From the NCBI GenBank assembly GCA_019347795.1, contig JAHWKS010000230.1, positions 1-7,692 on the forward strand: DNA of 7,692 nt, in the 5' to 3' direction. The DNA comes from Planctomycetota bacterium. Its GTDB lineage: Bacteria; Planctomycetota; Planctomycetia; Pirellulales; Pirellulaceae. The position numbers and the translations under genes were made by a program. Each line of letters opens with the position of its first letter. Within the stretch, counting starts at the first letter, position 1. Positions 4,672 to 7,692 of the stretch are shown here, piece by piece. The notes under the pieces were generated by a model, which had not been told where the DNA came from, ran no database searches, and saw only the letters and a program-made list of their open reading frames with translations.

Positions 4672-6966
4672 ATGAAATCACTGTCTCCGCTGTTGAGTCT
4701 GGCAATCATGATCGGGTGGGGCTGCGCAATATCCATCGGTCCCGGTTTATCGGCAAATGAGAAATCCGCCGTGGAGGTGGATGGTTCACAGGCGGAGTCC
4801 CTCAGCGATCTGACAGGACCGTGGCAGTTGGTGGTGGACGATTACCTGATCGAAAGCCAGTCTGGACTCACCCGCCGATACCATTCCTTTCGGAAGTTTG
4901 ATGCCAATCCGCTCGACTATAAATTCAGAAAGATCGGGCGTGGGACGGCGATTCCGGATGCTAACGGCCACGGCTATCGAAAGTGGGTGAATGCCAATTC
5001 GATGATCACCAGCTGCGACGGATTCCACTGGGGGTTGTCCGTGCGCCTCAAGTGGGACAATCAGGAGAGCCTGGGAAACATCTCGATCATTCACACGCCT
5101 TGGGATCGGGATCGGGAATTCAAGATGATCGGCGCCGGCCATGATCCGGTGCAAAGGGCAAAGAAAGATCCGCTCAACAAAGGGAGCGGCCGGTATGGCG
5201 CCTATTCCAGCGACGGCATTCACTGGAGGAGTCTGTCAACGGATCCTCTCTTTCCGGACCGGTCCGACACGGGTCTGTTTGCGTGGGATGGCCACAGCGA
5301 CCGCTATTTCGGAGCGCCGAAGATCTGGACCCACGTTCGCGGGTTCCAGCGCCGGTGCGTCGGATTGTCGGCGAGCGAGGATTTTCTACCCGGCTGGCCG
5401 ACGGCTGAGTTGATCCTCGTTCCGGACCTGTACGATGACCGCTGGGTCAAAAGGCCGGGCCAGCGAACGGAATTCTACAGCCTGAGCCCATTCACTTACG
5501 AGTCCATGTACATGGGCTTTTTGGAGGTGTTCCGAAACACCGATGGCTGGAAAGACGGCCCGATTTTCATTGAACTGGTCACCAGCCGGGACGGGCTTCA
5601 CTGGCAGCGGGCTGGCGATCGGAAAGCTCTGCTCCCCAACGGTCCGCCGGGCACGTGGGATGCCGGGATGGTCAAGGTCCCCAATCAGCCCCTGGTCGAG
5701 GGCGATCGGATCAAATTGTTTTATTATGGGAGCAGCCAGACGCACGGCTTCGCACGCAAGGAATATGAAACCTATGGAAGGGAAGATCAGCGGAAGCAAG
5801 GAATGGGCTTGGCCACGCTCCGGAAGGACGGATTCGCCTCGCTGGACGCGGGAGAAAAGATCGGCACGTTCACCACGAAGGTTCTATCAAACCCTAGCGG
5901 CGTTCTGCGCGTCAATTTTAAAACGAACGGCGGATGGCTGAAGGTCGAACTGCTGGATGCGGCCGGCCAACCATTGCCTGGGTATTCGCTAGATGAATGT
6001 CTTCGCTTGCGCGGGGACAGCGTTGATCACGCCGTGACGTGGAAGGAACACAAGACACTGCCGCGACGGCGGCTCCGATTGCGTTTCCAGATGCAGAATG
6101 GGTCGATCTTTGCGTTCGCGGCTGGACCGGACTTGAAAGTGGACAGCGTCCTGCCCGAGTTGGCGGTGCTTTACACCTTTGAAGAGAGCCGGGACCGATG
6201 GGCCAACGATTGTCTTGAGCAGGATGGGAAACAATCCCTGTATTTCCATAATGCGGTCCTGATTGACCAGAACCATTCGCGAATCGGCCGGTCCGCGAAG
6301 GCGGCATTCGGAAATTCGGAAGCGATTTTTCTTCCTCAGAATTCCGAACACGCCCGCAAATTGATCAGCCAGACGGCTTATAAGGGAAGCGGGTATGTGC
6401 CGTGGACGTATCTCGAAATCGATGGCACGTTCCGGCTCGGGGAGCAGTTTACATTGGCGGCATTCGTGAAACCGCAAGCCAACGGCAAAATGCGGCTGCT
6501 GAGTTCCTGGGAGCCTTTTGCCGTGCGGGTGAACGAGCCGCCTTACGAGCGCGACGGCGAGGTGGGCATGAAGGAACTCCTTTTCGACATCGACTCCGGC
6601 GGCAACAGCCCGTTTGGCTGCATGCGGTTGGTAGTTCATGGAAAGGAGATTCAGGCCCAGGGAAAGTTCCATGTTGGCGAATATCACCATCTCGCTGCGA
6701 CCTATGACAAGGGGTTGGTGAAGCTCTATCTGGACGGCAGGCAAGCAGGAGCGGGCGCCGTTCCGGGCGGCCCCGTCTCGCTTCTGACCAATCTCCACGT
6801 AGCAGGCGATCCCGGCCCCTTCACAAACGGCTCCACCGGGACAGCGGCGGTCGATCAATTCGTGGGCCTGGTGGACGATCTTCTCGTCCTTGGCCGCGTT
6901 TTGGCTCCCGAACACATCCGTCAGTTGAGCCAGCAAGGGGCAGGGGCGTTTTGCGATGTCCGATAG
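4672..6966 (+). CDS. Secreted five-bladed propeller (GH32/GH43-like) protein with C-terminal LamG domain
   Basis: A 764-residue exported protein, probably acting on or binding plant or algal glycans. Signal peptide 1-28 (K3, hydrophobic 7-22; Cys18 lacks a proper lipobox). Residues 50-400 look like a propeller: it opens W-Q-L-V-V-D-D-Y-L-I (51-60) and repeats an S-x-D-G-x-H-W motif at 114-120, 179-185 and 305-311, a blade signature of sialidase/GH32/GH43-type folds. Residues 398-490 form a beta-sandwich typical of planctomycete members (V-L-R-V-N-F-K-T-N-G-G-W-L-K-V-E-L-L-D-A-A-G; later R-L-R-G-D-S). Residues about 497-752 are a concanavalin-like LamG domain (H-H-L-A-A-T-Y-D-K-G-L-V-K-L-Y-L-D-G-R; F-V-G-L-V-D-D-L-L-V-L-G-R). 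Asp56/Asp57 sit where a first-blade catalytic acid would be, but I cannot assign a complete triad, so activity is uncertain. It is divergent from the DNA-binding gene. Its codons carry more A/T in third positions than the GH16 gene, suggesting a different history. Confidence 0.85.
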   Translation: MKSLSPLLSLAIMIGWGCAISIGPGLSANEKSAVEVDGSQAESLSDLTGPWQLVVDDYLIESQSGLTRRYHSFRKFDANPLDYKFRKIGRGTAIPDANGHGYRKWVNANSMITSCDGFHWGLSVRLKWDNQESLGNISIIHTPWDRDREFKMIGAGHDPVQRAKKDPLNKGSGRYGAYSSDGIHWRSLSTDPLFPDRSDTGLFAWDGHSDRYFGAPKIWTHVRGFQRRCVGLSASEDFLPGWPTAELILVPDLYDDRWVKRPGQRTEFYSLSPFTYESMYMGFLEVFRNTDGWKDGPIFIELVTSRDGLHWQRAGDRKALLPNGPPGTWDAGMVKVPNQPLVEGDRIKLFYYGSSQTHGFARKEYETYGREDQRKQGMGLATLRKDGFASLDAGEKIGTFTTKVLSNPSGVLRVNFKTNGGWLKVELLDAAGQPLPGYSLDECLRLRGDSVDHAVTWKEHKTLPRRRLRLRFQMQNGSIFAFAAGPDLKVDSVLPELAVLYTFEESRDRWANDCLEQDGKQSLYFHNAVLIDQNHSRIGRSAKAAFGNSEAIFLPQNSEHARKLISQTAYKGSGYVPWTYLEIDGTFRLGEQFTLAAFVKPQANGKMRLLSSWEPFAVRVNEPPYERDGEVGMKELLFDIDSGGNSPFGCMRLVVHGKEIQAQGKFHVGEYHHLAATYDKGLVKLYLDGRQAGAGAVPGGPVSLLTNLHVAGDPGPFTNGSTGTAAVDQFVGLVDDLLVLGRVLAPEHIRQLSQQGAGAFCDVR

Positions 6967-7011
6967 GATTTCCTAGGGTGGACCCAAATCCTGAACAGAC
7001 ATGAAACGAAA

Positions 7012-7038
7012 GGCGGCGCCCATGCCGCCCTCGGCATG
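7012..7038. terminator. Overlapping hairpins between convergent genes
   Basis: Two perfect stems share bases. GGCGGC (7012-7017) pairs with GCCGCC (7024-7029) around a 6-base loop. CATGCCG (7021-7027) pairs with CGGCATG (7032-7038) around the loop CCCT. They lie 46 bases after the propeller-LamG stop and just beyond the end of the convergent minus-strand pair, so a bidirectional terminator is the natural reading. No T-run follows on either strand. A smaller dyad TAGGA-TT-TCCTA (6964-6975) begins in the stop codon itself. Confidence 0.45.
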
Positions 7039-7057
7039 TCGGGAGATTGGCTCGTAT

Positions 7058-7351
7058 TCATCTTCGCCCTTCCTCGCTGAAGAAGACTTGTGACGTCCGC
7101 AGGTCGAGACAAGCCACCCACCGGCCCTGCCACAGTCGTCGCGCCGCGATGGACATCTCGTACGTCGCGACGGGCGTCCAGCCGTCCTCGCGTACGAAAA
7201 CCGCGTCGGGGTGGATTTCCATCTGGCTGGCGCGTTCCTGGTCGTTTGCTTTACCTCGCCGCCTTCCATGTGCGTCAACCGCGCGATCCGGCCCGGAGGC
7301 GAACGCCTTCACGATGAAGCCGTTGACTTGCTGCCTGTCGATGCCGGTCAT
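7058..7351 (-). CDS. Unknown 97-residue protein, coupled to the upstream gene
   Basis: The start ATG (7351-7349) overlaps the TGA of the upstream gene as ATGA, the usual arrangement for translational coupling. I therefore prefer this start (M-T-G-I-D-R-Q-Q-V-N-G-F) to an in-frame ATG at 7450, which would add a 33-residue Pro/Cys-rich shadow of the upstream gene. Most codons end in G or C, supporting real coding. The protein has no signal peptide or membrane segment. Residues 22-42 are very basic and polar (R-A-V-D-A-H-G-R-R-R-G-K). Residues 45-94 look like a small alpha/beta domain (I-H-P-D-A-V-F-V-R-E-D-G-W-T-P-V-A-T-Y-E, then R-W-V-A-C-L-D-L). I do not recognise the family. It is convergent with the propeller-LamG gene and separated from it by the hairpins. 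Confidence 0.55.
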   Translation of the reverse strand: MTGIDRQQVNGFIVKAFASGPDRAVDAHGRRRGKANDQERASQMEIHPDAVFVREDGWTPVATYEMSIAARRLWQGRWVACLDLRTSQVFFSEEGRR

Positions 7352-7692
7352 CCGGATCGAGGCCCTGGCGTTTGTTCCCTGCGGCTCGTTCGCTGAATCA
7401 CCGGCGCCAGCACACCGCCAACAAGGGCGAGGAGGAGCGTCCACAGGCAATGTCCGATGTCCTCGAATTCTTGGGGCGCATCCGCGCGCACAATCGCGCC
7501 GGTGTTTGCCGACCCTAAACTCATGCCGAACATGACGGTCGAATCGCTTCTCGGCATAGCGCCCGTGGGCGCGACCTCGTCAAACGCGATCTCCACGAAC
7601 TGGACCTCGCTGGTCGTCATCGCGTTCGCGTTTGCTCTTTGCGTCAAAGCGAAGAGCCGTTCTATGGCTCGGCTCGTGGCAAGCCTTTCATC
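7348..7692 (-). CDS. Unknown protein with C-terminal membrane segment (5' part outside window)
   Basis: The frame is open from the right edge to TGA at 7350-7348, giving 114 C-terminal residues. There is no stop at the edge and the frame's beginning is not seen, so I treat it as the tail of a longer gene; a TTG at 7647 and an ATG at 7620 lie inside it but lack ribosome-binding sites. The visible part starts with a charged helical stretch (D-E-R-L-A-T-S-R-A-I-E-R-L-F-A-L). An acidic and polar region follows, then one membrane segment at visible residues 82-99 (L-W-T-L-L-L-A-L-V-G-G-V-L-A-P-V) and a basic tail (Q-R-T-S-R-R-E-Q). By the positive-inside rule the short tail would be cytoplasmic. 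Family unknown. It is coupled by ATGA to the 97-residue gene, so the two probably work together. Confidence 0.55.
   Translation of the reverse strand, partial: DERLATSRAIERLFALTQRANANAMTTSEVQFVEIAFDEVAPTGAMPRSDSTVMFGMSLGSANTGAIVRADAPQEFEDIGHCLWTLLLALVGGVLAPVIQRTSRREQTPGPRSG

Noticed and set aside
4322..4675. Plus-strand frame with a hydrophobic stretch ending in ATGA at the propeller-LamG start
   Set aside because: It starts inside the 5' end of the divergent DNA-binding gene with no ribosome-binding site, has no recognisable domain, and fills the only promoter space. The ATGA junction is probably chance.
6921..7061. 46-codon minus-strand frame following the unknown pair by an ATGA overlap
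   Set aside because: It overlaps the end of the propeller-LamG gene, runs through both terminator-like hairpins, and its composition is not protein-like.
7047..7535. 162-codon plus-strand frame at the right end
   Set aside because: It is antisense to the coupled minus-strand pair, whose codon use is better, and reads as Arg/Ser/Pro-rich shadow sequence.

Overview
The window most likely comes from a member of the Planctomycetota. It is GC-rich, it encodes large multi-domain secreted carbohydrate-active proteins, and it has a stand-alone DNA-binding protein (3616-4344) of a type I associate from memory with multi-copy families in Gemmata-like and Pirellula-like planctomycetes. A propeller protein opening with a W-x-L-V-V-D-D-Y-L-I motif (4672-6966) points the same way. 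No database search was possible, so the lineage call is inference.

Layout, left to right. 1-103: start of an unknown minus-strand gene cut by the window edge. 104-606: about 500 bases with no convincing gene, holding a strong stem-loop (513-530) behind the next gene. 607-3099, minus: a secreted 830-residue protein with a C-terminal glycoside hydrolase family 16 domain behind three beta-rich modules. 3218-3619, minus: an apparently decapitated parallel beta-helix protein. 3616-4344, minus: a DNA-binding protein with a helix-turn-helix, NUMOD3-like repeats and a Myb/SANT-like end. Its stop overlaps the first codon of the beta-helix fragment (ATGA). 4345-4671: divergent intergenic region with a 7-7-7 inverted repeat and a possible 23-codon reading frame. 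4672-6966, plus: a secreted 764-residue five-bladed-propeller (GH32/GH43-like) protein with a C-terminal LamG-type lectin domain. 7012-7038: overlapping hairpins between convergent genes. 7058-7692, minus: two unknown genes joined by an ATGA overlap, the upstream one cut by the window edge and ending in a membrane segment.

How the genes fit together. The two large secreted proteins look like parts of a polysaccharide-degrading locus. The GH16 enzyme would cut an internal beta-linkage of a beta-glucan or galactan. The propeller-LamG protein could bind or trim the products. No transporter, sulfatase or SusC/SusD pair is visible here. The DNA-binding gene looks like a later arrival that replaced the front of the beta-helix gene. 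I see no CRISPR array, tRNA, rRNA, transposase or phage gene, and no clearly new multi-gene defence or metabolic system. The most unusual parts are the DNA-binding gene/beta-helix junction and the unknown overlapping gene pair at the right edge.
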